A stretch of DNA of 39,857 bases from Planctomycetaceae bacterium (GTDB lineage: Bacteria > Planctomycetota > Planctomycetia > Pirellulales > Pirellulaceae), in contig JABHUV010000186.1 of assembly GCA_018658605.1 (NCBI GenBank), positions 1 to 39,857 of the forward strand. Reading direction: 5' to 3'. Within the stretch, counting starts at the first letter, position 1. Each line of letters begins with the position of its first letter. Of the stretch, positions 19,101-27,624 are shown one piece after another. The position numbers and the translations under genes were made by a program. The notes beneath the pieces are model-generated. The model did not search any database and had not been told where the DNA came from. It worked only from the letters and a program-made list of their open reading frames with translations.

Positions 19101-20084
19101 TTAAGGAATATCATCCTCTAGCGTTCCCCGGCTGAAGCTGGTTATGTTGGAGTTGTCTCCGTCTGTGTAATTACCGCCACTAGGGTAATGCTTGTATTGC
19201 GGGTTCTTGCCAAAGTCATTATCAAGTCCAGCGGCGATGATTTGAAATGTTGTGGGATTGACCCATTTGTAGGCATAGCTATCAGCGGGAGTTGGTTGTC
19301 TGGGTTCATCGCTGCGGTAGGGTCGAGCTGTTCCTGTAATATTGGGTGGCCCATCTCGATGCAAAGGTGGATATTGAGCAGGGTCTACCAGTGTGTTGTT
19401 GTAGGAATAAATAGTCCGCGACATATACGTTCGTGAGTCCAAATAGACAAATGGCACGTCCGCTCCCTTGGGTTTGTAGACCGCGAATATGTCGTTTACT
19501 CCGTGGCCGGTGTTATAGGTCTCATCATCATCTGATGCCAATGCGGTGACGGTTCTACCGGAGTCTAGGTTTATTGTGACATAAGACGTGGTTGTGAGGC
19601 GGGCTGGATCAAAATCAAAGATCCCCGGATTCCGGTTGCCGGTCAGAGGTCCCCCTGTACCGGTGAAAGGGTACCGCGGGTCATCACTGAATCCACCAAG
19701 GAAAAAGACCAGTGCTTCAGGCGCTTCAAGTATTGTAGTACTTGGCTCGTCACTGTCTGTTACCAATATCATGAAGTCGTCGAATTCCTCCTTTGCAATA
19801 CGGGGAAATGCGATTCGAATATGTCTCTTTAAAACAACGGAATTAGAGCCATCGGGTGGGTAATCTCCAAACTTTTGTTTGTATTGCTCAATTGCCGCAT
19901 TTAGATTTTGAATTTCCAGAACGGTAGCGGTGACTTGGCCTCGACGCCGCACGGCACCAATCACGGGAAGCAATAGTCCGGCAAGTAGAGCAATGATGGA
20001 AATAACGACTAGGATTTCTACGAGCGTCATTCCTAAACGGTTACGAATACGAGGGAGAGCGGGGTTTAGATTGTTTATATTCAT
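19101..20084 (-). CDS. GspG-like pseudopilin
   Basis: The product is 327 residues. The leader ends NRLG and is followed by MTLVEILVVISIIALLAGLL with Glu at +5. The helix leads to LEIQNLNAAIEQYKQKFGDYPPD, the pattern of the major pseudopilin GspG, in which a chain of this kind runs into a YP turn. GspG is about 140 residues; this one has an additional C-terminal region of about 180 residues containing GLDNDFGKNPQY. It would be the best candidate for the main filament subunit. It follows the gspF-like gene by about 180 nt and precedes the next prepilin by 74 nt. Confidence 0.87.
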   Translation of the reverse strand: MNINNLNPALPRIRNRLGMTLVEILVVISIIALLAGLLLPVIGAVRRRGQVTATVLEIQNLNAAIEQYKQKFGDYPPDGSNSVVLKRHIRIAFPRIAKEEFDDFMILVTDSDEPSTTILEAPEALVFFLGGFSDDPRYPFTGTGGPLTGNRNPGIFDFDPARLTTTSYVTINLDSGRTVTALASDDDETYNTGHGVNDIFAVYKPKGADVPFVYLDSRTYMSRTIYSYNNTLVDPAQYPPLHRDGPPNITGTARPYRSDEPRQPTPADSYAYKWVNPTTFQIIAAGLDNDFGKNPQYKHYPSGGNYTDGDNSNITSFSRGTLEDDIP

Positions 20085-20249
20085 AAAATAAGGCTTTCCG
20101 TTAAGCGAGTGTTTCCATGCGTTTTACGACACTGGAAGACTGCTTCAATTATTAACTTACGTATGTTGTATTTCTTCGGTTTATTAGTGTTTGCCCCATA
20201 ATCAGCTTAAACCAAGCAATGTATTGATTGTTTTTGTTGTTTAGGAACC

Positions 20250-20284
20250 GGACAGTTTTTCCATCAGGTGGACAATTTTTCCAT
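20250..20284. repeat. 15-bp direct repeat across the 3' end of the gspF-like gene
   Basis: GGACARTTTTTCCAT occurs at 20250-20264 and again at 20270-20284 with one base difference, a 20-bp period. On the minus strand the first copy encodes the last codons (MEKLS) and the second lies after the TGA stop, in another frame. It looks like a small tandem duplication of the gene end. Confidence 0.75.
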
Positions 20285-21667
20285 CAAGGAAATTAGCGGA
20301 ATAAACAACGAAATGACGATAAACCCAACAGCGCCACCGAGGAACAAGATCATCATTGGTTCAATGAGAGCCATAAGTCCATCGGTCGTCGTGCGAACTT
20401 CTTCGTCGTATTGGTCAGCAACTTTGAAAAGCATAGTATCGAGTTCACCTGTTTCTTCACCAACGTCGACCATGTTGACGACAAGCGAGTCAACAAAGCG
20501 GCGTTTCATTTTAAGCAAATAAACTAGTGCTCCCAAAACACACCCAATTGCTGAAAACATCATCCCGAGTGTTGGCATGTCGTCACCAGGAATAATCATG
20601 ATAATTAATCCTGTAAGTGCACCAAAAAACAGCCAGAAAAAGAGCGCCATCGGATGAAAGGTTGCACAGGCATTTGCACCGAGTGGTACTGCCAGCGGTT
20701 CACCTTCACGAATCCCAGAAGCGACTCTTGCGTAGAGTTGTTCAAACATACCGTTGCCTGCCGTGTCACGACAGATCGTTAGTGCTTCCAGAATCGGTAC
20801 ACCTGATGCAATGAGTGTTGCCAGTGTCCGAGTGGTACGAGCCATACAGTTTTTTTCGACAAGTGCTCCAATAACGGGAATCTGTAACATGAACAAGTCC
20901 CAACCGGTTCGTCCGTACGTAAATTGGCGCAGCAAGACAATGAAAATCACGAGACCTATCGGAATTAAGAAAAACAGAAACCAGAGTTTAAAAACGGCAT
21001 GTGAGATAGCGATCAGCAATTTAGTTGCTGCCGGTAGTGGCAAATCGAAATCGGCAAACATGGTTTCAAATGTCGGTACAATTGCAATCATTATGAATGC
21101 CAAAATACCGATGGCCACAACGATCACGATGACCGGATAGATCATAGCACCGATGACTTTGCGGCGGAGCGACATAGCGCGTTCTTTAAATTCGGCTAAC
21201 CGCTGCAAGATGATTTCCAGAGCACCACCAGCCTCGCCGGCTTTGATCATATTAATATACAGCCGATCGAACATGCGTGGACATTTAGCCATCGCTTCGG
21301 AGAGAGTATCTCCGGCTTCGATGGACTCGCAGGTATCGATAATGGCGTTTTTGAGCTTTCCACCTTTTTGTTGTTCTTCGAGAATTTGTAAACTGCGAAG
21401 AATTGGTAGTCCAGCGTCTTGTAGAATGGACAATTGGCGCGTGAAGGTGGTGAGATGTTTCATCCCGCCGCCGCCCATGGCGAATGTTTTTTTGCGTTTT
21501 TGTGTACTAGTTAAAGTGTCAGCGGCCGCACGTTTTACCGCGAGTTTGGTAACAAAGTAGCCCATTTGCCGAATTGTTGTATGCGCATCGTCTTCTGTAG
21601 GCGCATCGACAACGTCTTTAATGACCTGGCCGGTAGGATCGAGTGCTTCAAATTGATACGTTGGCAT
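20264..21667 (-). CDS. gspF: type II secretion F-family / PilC inner-membrane platform protein with insert
   Basis: The product is 467 residues. It opens with the PilC/GspF N-terminus (MPTYQFEALDPTGQ), has a first F domain (about 70-195, including AGLPILRSLQILEEQ and IKAGEAGGALE), membrane helices at about 172-198 and 225-247, a second F domain (about 270-440, including ASGVPILEALTICRD and VGEETGELD), and a final helix at 437-460. Between the FHPM turn (337-340) and VVNMVDVGEETG there is an extra hydrophobic segment of about 55 residues (341-395) that could form two more helices. F-family proteins link the cytoplasmic ATPase to pilin polymerisation. AAGAG about 8 nt upstream is a fair SD. Whether to call it gspF or pilC is not decidable here. 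Confidence 0.93.
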   Translation of the reverse strand: MPTYQFEALDPTGQVIKDVVDAPTEDDAHTTIRQMGYFVTKLAVKRAAADTLTSTQKRKKTFAMGGGGMKHLTTFTRQLSILQDAGLPILRSLQILEEQQKGGKLKNAIIDTCESIEAGDTLSEAMAKCPRMFDRLYINMIKAGEAGGALEIILQRLAEFKERAMSLRRKVIGAMIYPVIVIVVAIGILAFIMIAIVPTFETMFADFDLPLPAATKLLIAISHAVFKLWFLFFLIPIGLVIFIVLLRQFTYGRTGWDLFMLQIPVIGALVEKNCMARTTRTLATLIASGVPILEALTICRDTAGNGMFEQLYARVASGIREGEPLAVPLGANACATFHPMALFFWLFFGALTGLIIMIIPGDDMPTLGMMFSAIGCVLGALVYLLKMKRRFVDSLVVNMVDVGEETGELDTMLFKVADQYDEEVRTTTDGLMALIEPMMILFLGGAVGFIVISLFIPLISLMEKLST

Positions 21668-21694
21668 ATTGTTACTCTTGTTAATTTAAAATGT

Positions 21695-21735
21695 ACTTCA
21701 ACGGGTATTTTATGGCTCGAAAATCGAGTTGAAGT
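21695..21735. repeat. inverted repeat upstream of the gspF-like gene
   Basis: ACTTCAAC (21695-21702) and GTTGAAGT (21728-21735) are perfect inverted copies, and a second short palindrome (CTCGA at 21716-21720 with TCGAG at 21724-21728) overlaps the right arm by one base. The two hairpins would be mutually exclusive at that base. They sit 28 nt before the gspF-like ATG in a 134-nt gap, in a place where attenuation or mRNA processing could set gene dosage. This is suggestive only. Confidence 0.4.
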
Positions 21736-21801
21736 CACTTTTTATATTTTATGCATTAAGGTGTGGCTAGGGACAGTAAAAAAGAACAGTGGTGTGTTGG
21801 T

Positions 21802-23514
21802 TTATGCGTCGACAATCGTTTCTCGGACTATTTCTTCGGCAGTGGTAATGCCTTCCCACATCGTATTCATTCCTGCTTCGCGGAGTGTGACCATACCAAA
21901 TTCTTCAGCGCGTGTTCGGAGTTCATCGGTTGAGGCTTCGGACATAATCATTTCGCGTAATTCGTCATTCATGATCATCAGTTCGAACAAACCAACTCGG
22001 CCACGATACCCGGTGTTATTACAATGATCACAGCCGCTGCCACGATAGAATTTTCGTTCGCCGAGGTCTTTGCCGGTAAGGTTTAGTTGAGTGATCATTT
22101 CTTCGGAGTACTCGACTTCTTCACGGCAGTGGTTACAAATCCTCCGCACGAGCCGTTGGGCTAGAATCGCTTCGACGGTTGCCGTAATCATAAACGTAGG
22201 AATGCCCATGTCTTTCATGCGAGTGATCGTACCGGGGGCATCATTTGTATGCAACGTGCTAAAGACTAGGTGACCGGTGAGCGACGCCTGAACGGCGATT
22301 TCACCGGTTTCAAGGTCTCGGATTTCACCGACGAGAATTTTGTCAGGATCTTGTCGCAATATGGCCCGCAAACACGAGGCAAACGTCACGCCGACATCGG
22401 TGTTAATGGGCACTTGAATAATACCGTCAATGTCATATTCAACGGGGTCTTCGGTCGTAATAATTTTGTCTTCGATTACGTTGAGTTCGGATAAAGCAGA
22501 ATAGAGTGTCGTTGTTTTACCGGATCCAGTTGGTCCGGTAACCAGTATGATCCCATTAGGCTTTTCGATGACTTTTCTAAAGCCAGCCATCATTTCGTCA
22601 TCCATACCAACATTTTCGAGTTCTAGCGAAACTACACTGCGGTCTAATATTCGTAAAACAACTGATTCGCCAAACATCGTTGGCAGAACACTAACGCGAA
22701 GGTCGACTGGGTGACCACCGACAACCAGTTCGATGCGTCCATCTTGAGGTAATCGCCGTTCAGCGATGTCCAGATTAGCCATTACCTTGATACGAGTGGT
22801 GATCGCGAATGCCAAGTGACGCGGTGGTGGTACCATTTCGTACAATACACCGTCTGCTTTAATTCGAATGCGGAATTCATCTTCAAACGGTTCGAAGTGA
22901 ACATCGGATGCGTGATCTTTAATAGCCAGCAGCAGGACCATGTTGAGTAATTTTCGCACAGGGACACTATCCGCCAAAGCTTCAGCGCCGGTTAGGTCAA
23001 TTGGCCCTGTCGCTAGTGCTTCGATTTGCTGTTTCAGTTCATTATCATCTTCTAGATCAGCAACAATTCTCTCGATAGTCTCTCGTTTTGAGTCATAGAA
23101 CTCTTCGAGCATATTATCGATTTCGAGTTCGGTACAAACGACTAATTGAACATCTCGACCCAGAAACGTCCGTAATTCGTCGGCGACCGTAATATTCTCG
23201 GGGTGCGAAACGGCAACTGTTAGTAGATTTCCATTGAGTTGTACGGGTACAGCGCGATACATTTGCGCCATGGTTTCACTGATTTCATCCAATACTTCTT
23301 CAGCGATCGAGATATCACCAAGGTCAATGATCTGTAAATCAAATTGTTCAGCCAAAGCTTGAACAAGTTGGGTGTCAATCACTAACCCCATATCTTCAGC
23401 GACCTTACCGATTTGAACATTAGGTTGTTGTGCTTGTTCTTCGACAAGCATTTCCAATTGGCCGTCATCAATAAAGCCTAAGTCGACAAGGATTTGTCCA
23501 AGTTGTCGTGCCAT
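21802..23514 (-). CDS. gspE: GspE/PilB-type filament ATPase (second copy in the cluster)
   Basis: The product is 570 residues. An N-terminal MshEN-like domain (about 1-150, beginning MARQLGQILVDLGFI) is followed by the secretion ATPase. Walker A is GPTGSGKTTT near residue 328 and the Walker B region is DPDKILVGEIRD near 391. A tetracysteine zinc motif (CNHC near 456-459, CDHC near 492-495) follows, as is usual in GspE and PilB. These hexameric ATPases power filament extension from the cytoplasm through the F protein. It lies between pilT and the gspF-like gene with gaps of 76 and 134 nt. No SD is seen before its ATG. Confidence 0.94.
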   Translation of the reverse strand: MARQLGQILVDLGFIDDGQLEMLVEEQAQQPNVQIGKVAEDMGLVIDTQLVQALAEQFDLQIIDLGDISIAEEVLDEISETMAQMYRAVPVQLNGNLLTVAVSHPENITVADELRTFLGRDVQLVVCTELEIDNMLEEFYDSKRETIERIVADLEDDNELKQQIEALATGPIDLTGAEALADSVPVRKLLNMVLLLAIKDHASDVHFEPFEDEFRIRIKADGVLYEMVPPPRHLAFAITTRIKVMANLDIAERRLPQDGRIELVVGGHPVDLRVSVLPTMFGESVVLRILDRSVVSLELENVGMDDEMMAGFRKVIEKPNGIILVTGPTGSGKTTTLYSALSELNVIEDKIITTEDPVEYDIDGIIQVPINTDVGVTFASCLRAILRQDPDKILVGEIRDLETGEIAVQASLTGHLVFSTLHTNDAPGTITRMKDMGIPTFMITATVEAILAQRLVRRICNHCREEVEYSEEMITQLNLTGKDLGERKFYRGSGCDHCNNTGYRGRVGLFELMIMNDELREMIMSEASTDELRTRAEEFGMVTLREAGMNTMWEGITTAEEIVRETIVDA

Positions 23515-23590
23515 CGTGTTATCGTTTTCTGTTAGTGATTAGTTGTTTTGCTTTAGAGTGTTGAGTTAGTTCTGTTGTACGTGACCGCTG

Positions 23591-24691
23591 CTATTGCACG
23601 CCTTGGGTTGTTTCACTCTGTGTGTGTTGCGCTGCGACGATGCGTTTTGCGAGTTCATCGGGTCGGTGTGCTTTTTGCAGTAAGTCATTGACTTTGACTG
23701 TTTGGCTTTGCCAAAGCTCAAATAGAGCGTCATCCATTAATTGCATCCCGTATTTTGCTCCCGTTTGAATGGCAGAGTTGATCCGGAACGTTTTATTTTC
23801 TCGTATCAAGTTGGCGATGGCGGGGGTTACGAGCAAAGTTTCATAAGCGGCGATTCGACCGCCACTTATTTTCGGCAGTAGTGTTTGCGCGAGCACGCCG
23901 ATGATGGATGTTGATAATTGTGTACGAATTTGATCTTGCAGGTTACCTGGAAAAGCATCAATGATTCGGTTGATAGTACCTTGAGCACTATTTGTATGCA
24001 GTGTCCCGAAGACGATGTGGCCCGTTTCGGCGGCAGTAATCGCTGCTTCAATAGTTTCTAGGTCACGCATTTCACCGACGAGAATGACATCGGGGTCTTG
24101 CCGTAAGGCACGACGAATGGCATCAGAAAACGAAGGAGTGTCGACTCCGATTTCGCGCTGATTGATAGTTGACTTAATATGTTCGTGATAGAATTCGATC
24201 GGGTCTTCAATAGTGATAATGTGATGGTCAACGGTCTCATTGAGATAGTTGATCAAACTTGCGAGGGTTGTACTTTTACCTGACCCCGTTGGCCCAGTTA
24301 CTAAAAAAAGGCCACGCGGGCGGTTTACACATTGAATAATCTCATCACTGAGCCCGAGTTGCTCAGGCGTCAATTTGTCATTAGGTATTTGCCGGAGGAC
24401 CATCGCAATATTACCGCGTTGTTTGAATACGGAAACACGAAATCGTGCGGCGTCGCCAAAAGCAAAGCCGAAGTCGGCAGAGCCCTGTTCTTGCAGCTCT
24501 CGCTGACAGCGGTCTGGTGTAATACTCTTCATCAACGACACCGTATCATCGGAATCGAGAACCTTGGTCTCGAGCTTGCGCATCCGGCCGTGTAATCGGA
24601 ACACAGGTGGTTGCCCAACGGTAATGTGAATATCACTCGCCCCTTGTTTTACGCAGGCACTTAACAATTTGTCGATGAGGACGGTTGCCAT
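23591..24691 (-). CDS. pilT: PilT-like retraction ATPase
   Basis: The product is 366 residues, the usual PilT length, without the long N-terminal domain or zinc motif of PilB. It starts with a SDIHIT element (GASDIHITVGQPPVFRLHG), then Walker A GPTGSGKST near residue 134, Walker B VILVGEMRD near 200 with the GTLHTNSA motif after it, and the retraction-specific motif as AIANLIRE (consensus AIRNLIRE, with Arg to Ala). PilT depolymerises type IV pili. Its place between two GspE/PilB genes suggests that this machine can retract, which argues for a pilus rather than a purely secretory filament. Confidence 0.94.
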   Translation of the reverse strand: MATVLIDKLLSACVKQGASDIHITVGQPPVFRLHGRMRKLETKVLDSDDTVSLMKSITPDRCQRELQEQGSADFGFAFGDAARFRVSVFKQRGNIAMVLRQIPNDKLTPEQLGLSDEIIQCVNRPRGLFLVTGPTGSGKSTTLASLINYLNETVDHHIITIEDPIEFYHEHIKSTINQREIGVDTPSFSDAIRRALRQDPDVILVGEMRDLETIEAAITAAETGHIVFGTLHTNSAQGTINRIIDAFPGNLQDQIRTQLSTSIIGVLAQTLLPKISGGRIAAYETLLVTPAIANLIRENKTFRINSAIQTGAKYGMQLMDDALFELWQSQTVKVNDLLQKAHRPDELAKRIVAAQHTQSETTQGVQ

Positions 24692-24765
24692 GATCGGTTT
24701 TCTTTATAGATGAGTGGTTTGGAATAATGGAAGAAAAGTGGTTTGCCCAAAATATGGAGTGTTGT

Positions 24766-26481
24766 TTATTCGTCTTGTTCGGTACGTTTGGTGACTCGGT
24801 AAACTTCTTCTAGTGTTGTGATCCCATCGAGAACTTTCAGTAGTCCATCTTGATATAGTGTTGTCATACCTTGTTCAATCGCGAGATTACGAATTTTTGA
24901 GGTCGAAGCGTTTTGGAAGATGAGTTCACGGATAGATGGGGTTAATCGCATGATTTCATATACGGCGATACGGCCACGATAACCACTGCGATTACAGTGG
25001 TTGCACCCTTCGCCTTTCATGAGCTTTGCGCCTTCAAGCATTTCGGCGGTGATGCCAGCTTGATTTAAGACCTCGGGTGGGTATTCAAGGGGTTTATTGC
25101 AACGGTCGCATATGACGCGGACTAACCGCTGAGCCAAAACAGCGATCACACTTGAGGCAACGAGGTAGCCTGGAACGCCAATATCGGTTAGACGACTAAT
25201 GGCACTCGGTGCGTCGTTTGTGTGTAGTGTGCTGAATACCAAGTGACCGGTAAGGGAAGCTTGGATACCCATCGAGGCGGTTTCATGGTCGCGCATTTCA
25301 CCCACGAGGATAATATTTGGAGCTTGCCGTAACATGGATTTAATGATGCGGGCAAAGTCTAAGCCGATATCGTGTCGCACTTCGGTTTGGTTAATGCCCG
25401 GTAAGTAATATTCAACGGGCTCTTCGGCCGTGATGATTTTACGGTCGGGGCGGTTCATTGCATTGAGTGCAGCATACAGAGTTGTTGTTTTTCCCGAACC
25501 CGTTGGCCCTGTTACTAGAACAATTCCATTAGGACGTTTGATCAGTTCGGTAAATGTACGAAAGTCTTTTTCACCGAGTCCTAATTGTCGTACGCCGATC
25601 TTAATGTTATCGGGGTCGAGTAACCGCATGACGACACTTTGGCCATGATTCGTAGGTAAGACGCTCACTCGAAGATCTAACGTTTTACCTCCGGCCGTGA
25701 TTTTAATACGCCCATCTTGAGGTCGACGGCGCTCCGCAATGTCCATTTTCCCGAGAATTTTAATACGTGAGAGAATTGCTCCTAGCAGCCGGCGTGGTGG
25801 ACTATCTCGCTCGATCAACCGTCCATCAATTCGGTAGCGGATGCGGATGCGATCTTCAAAGGGTTCAATGTGAATGTCCGATGCACGGAGTTGCACGGCT
25901 TCGGAAATCATGAGGTGCACTAATCGTACAATCGGGCCGGTACTATCGTCATCATCTCCTTCGACATCTGAACTGTCTTCTGTTTCAGTAAAGTCGATGG
26001 CGGTGTCGGTAAACTCTTGCAACATTGAGTCAGCGGACTCACCATCGATTTGACCATAATAACGGTTGATGGCTTCGAGGATATTTTCACGGGGGGCGAG
26101 TGCTATTTGAATTTGGCGATTTAAAATAAAACGAAGTTTTTCGATGGTCTCAACATCGAGCGGATTTGCGAGCAATACTTTTAGGGCGTCGCCTTCAAGT
26201 GAAAGTGGTAACGTAGCATTTTCTCGCGCGATCGTTTCTGGTACCAGTTCGATGATATCTTCTGGGATCTTTACTTCGTCAAGATTGACAAAGTCCAAAT
26301 TGTGGTATTCTGCCATCGCTCGGCAGACATCAGAGGACGTTGAATAGTTAAGTGATATTAGCGCGTCACCTAATGTTACGTCATTGCTCCGAGAATATTG
26401 ATCTGCTTCGGTAACTTGGTCAGGACTGACTAGACTCCGCTGGAGCAGGATTTCTACAAATTCGCTTGTGTGTGATGCCAT
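24766..26481 (-). CDS. gspE: GspE/PilB-type filament ATPase (first copy in the cluster)
   Basis: The product is 571 residues from the ATG at 26481 (MASHTSEFVEILLQRSLVSP), which looks like the normal N-terminus of this group; the longer frame from 26538 adds 19 residues with no family-like sequence. An MshEN-like N-terminal domain precedes Walker A GPTGSGKTTT near residue 324, the Walker B region NIILVGEMRDHET, and a zinc motif with two CxxC pairs (CDRC near 457, CNHC near 494). It is first in the filament cluster. A second ATPase of the same type lies after pilT; the two differ clearly outside the motifs. The region upstream is long and AT-rich and probably holds the cluster promoter. Confidence 0.93.
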   Translation of the reverse strand: MASHTSEFVEILLQRSLVSPDQVTEADQYSRSNDVTLGDALISLNYSTSSDVCRAMAEYHNLDFVNLDEVKIPEDIIELVPETIARENATLPLSLEGDALKVLLANPLDVETIEKLRFILNRQIQIALAPRENILEAINRYYGQIDGESADSMLQEFTDTAIDFTETEDSSDVEGDDDDSTGPIVRLVHLMISEAVQLRASDIHIEPFEDRIRIRYRIDGRLIERDSPPRRLLGAILSRIKILGKMDIAERRRPQDGRIKITAGGKTLDLRVSVLPTNHGQSVVMRLLDPDNIKIGVRQLGLGEKDFRTFTELIKRPNGIVLVTGPTGSGKTTTLYAALNAMNRPDRKIITAEEPVEYYLPGINQTEVRHDIGLDFARIIKSMLRQAPNIILVGEMRDHETASMGIQASLTGHLVFSTLHTNDAPSAISRLTDIGVPGYLVASSVIAVLAQRLVRVICDRCNKPLEYPPEVLNQAGITAEMLEGAKLMKGEGCNHCNRSGYRGRIAVYEIMRLTPSIRELIFQNASTSKIRNLAIEQGMTTLYQDGLLKVLDGITTLEEVYRVTKRTEQDE

Positions 26482-26995
26482 GTGTGATCCGAGGATTCCT
26501 AAAGTGCCTGCCGACCGCCTAAACGCTGTTGGCTGCAATGGGTAATCTAATCTGTTCTAGTGGTGTCTGGTTTCAACCAACTACTTCAACCGTAATAGAT
26601 AGAAAGTAGCTGAAAGTTAATATCGTGTTTTATCAATACAGTTTAAAAGCAGACGCATTTTGTTTTTAATGTACTTAGTGCAATTATATAGAAATACATA
26701 TCAAACTCCGTTCCCGTCCGAGTCTGATATTTAAATCGGCTTTTATCGTCCCGTATAGATAAGTAAAATGCGACGACTGTCACAATATATAATGATTTAC
26801 GGTACCGTTGGTTGTCAATTGATTCCGCTGCGCTTTTTGCAGTCTTCCCTGTTACTTTACACGGTTTAAATAATGAAAAAACACTATTAAATCACCTTTC
26901 GATGTGACCGACCGTCATTTAAACAAGTATAGATAGGCCTCTATATAAAGGTATATTAGGTTAATGAGGCGTTTTATGGTCTGTTTATGGCTTGG
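26482..26995. other. AT-rich intergenic region upstream of the filament cluster
   Basis: About 510 nt without a convincing gene. A minus-strand TATAAT lies at 26683-26688, but no -35 box at 16-18 nt was found. The left 57 nt would be coding if the longer form of the gspE-like gene (start at 26538) is right. The right end carries the first copy of a 15-bp direct repeat (26975-26989). No tRNA-like fold or terminator was recognised. Confidence 0.4.
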
Positions 26996-27011
26996 CTATG
27001 GTCTGTTTATG
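26975..27011. repeat. 15-bp direct repeat across the 3' end of the small exported-protein gene
   Basis: TATGGTCTGTTTATG occurs exactly at 26975-26989 and 26997-27011, a 22-bp period. On the minus strand the second copy in plus-strand order encodes the last residues of the exported protein and ends in its TAG, and the other lies after it. The same pattern, a repeat straddling a stop codon, occurs at the gspF-like gene. Confidence 0.75.
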
Positions 27012-27520
27012 TGATTTTGAATCGGTGATGTTTCAATCAGACGGACTCGTTTTCGCAGGCGTTTTGCTAAACGTCGTAACTCGCGGGCATCTTCCGTATT
27101 TTTCATTATTTCAAGCTGGTTGGACCGCTGATCCAGTAAAAGGCTGGTGTGACGCAATGCATGTACTAATGGGTCGGATCCCAAAAATATGGGTGACAGA
27201 GGTGTTTGGAAAGTAGCCGGCGTCACGTTTGGTAGGTTCTTTGGAGTATTGCCTGTTCTTGTGGCTTGGCGTGGACGGTTTGTTTCGAGTTGCTGTAGCG
27301 TCTGACGGAACTCTGCTTCAGATGTGCTATCCGCTTTATTTAGAAAAGAACCTTGTAGTTTAAGCCCCAATTGTTGGCGCAGCTTAATGATTTCTTCGAT
27401 TTGGGCAGGTGTAAGAGGAGTTTCGGGTGGCTCGATGGCAGTGGCCACGCCACTAAGCAGAATGGTGACGAGCAGGCATAGATATCGCATGACAAATCTT
27501 TTGTTTCTGTAAGAACGCAT
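26996..27520 (-). CDS. small exported protein of unknown function
   Basis: The product is 174 residues from ATG 27520 (a second ATG at 27490 would remove ten). A basic start (MRSYRNKR) is followed by a signal sequence (LCLLVTILLSG) ending AVATA-IEPP, or similar. The mature part holds a predicted helix (LTPAQIEEIIKLRQQLG), a Pro/Thr-rich middle and a basic helical C-terminus (RELRRLAKRLRKRVR). No family is recognised. The frame is open further upstream to a TTG at 27628, but a promoter-like element at 27536-27565 lies inside that extension and favours the shorter form. It follows mutY on the same strand with its own promoter. The location is likely periplasmic. Confidence 0.6.
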   Translation of the reverse strand: MRSYRNKRFVMRYLCLLVTILLSGVATAIEPPETPLTPAQIEEIIKLRQQLGLKLQGSFLNKADSTSEAEFRQTLQQLETNRPRQATRTGNTPKNLPNVTPATFQTPLSPIFLGSDPLVHALRHTSLLLDQRSNQLEIMKNTEDARELRRLAKRLRKRVRLIETSPIQNHINRP

Positions 27521-27535
27521 TTTTGATTTGGAAGA

Positions 27536-27565
27536 ATTATAGAACTTATTGATGTTTTGAGGCAA
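27536..27565 (-). promoter_or_regulatory. candidate sigma70-type promoter for the small exported protein
   Basis: On the minus strand TTGCCT (27565-27560) and a perfect TATAAT (27541-27536) are 18 nt apart. The start site would fall near 27529, just before the ATG at 27520. It lies in the gap after mutY, so the exported-protein gene need not depend on read-through. Confidence 0.45.
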
Positions 27566-27624
27566 GCGGACCGCATCAAAACCGCGATCGATCGTATAAC
27601 ACCTGCCAACTTGGTTTACATATT

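Noticed and set aside
26482..26538. 19-residue extension of the first GspE/PilB ATPase
   Set aside because: Not family-like; the Met at 26481 begins the recognisable N-terminus. The longer start is not excluded by any stop codon.
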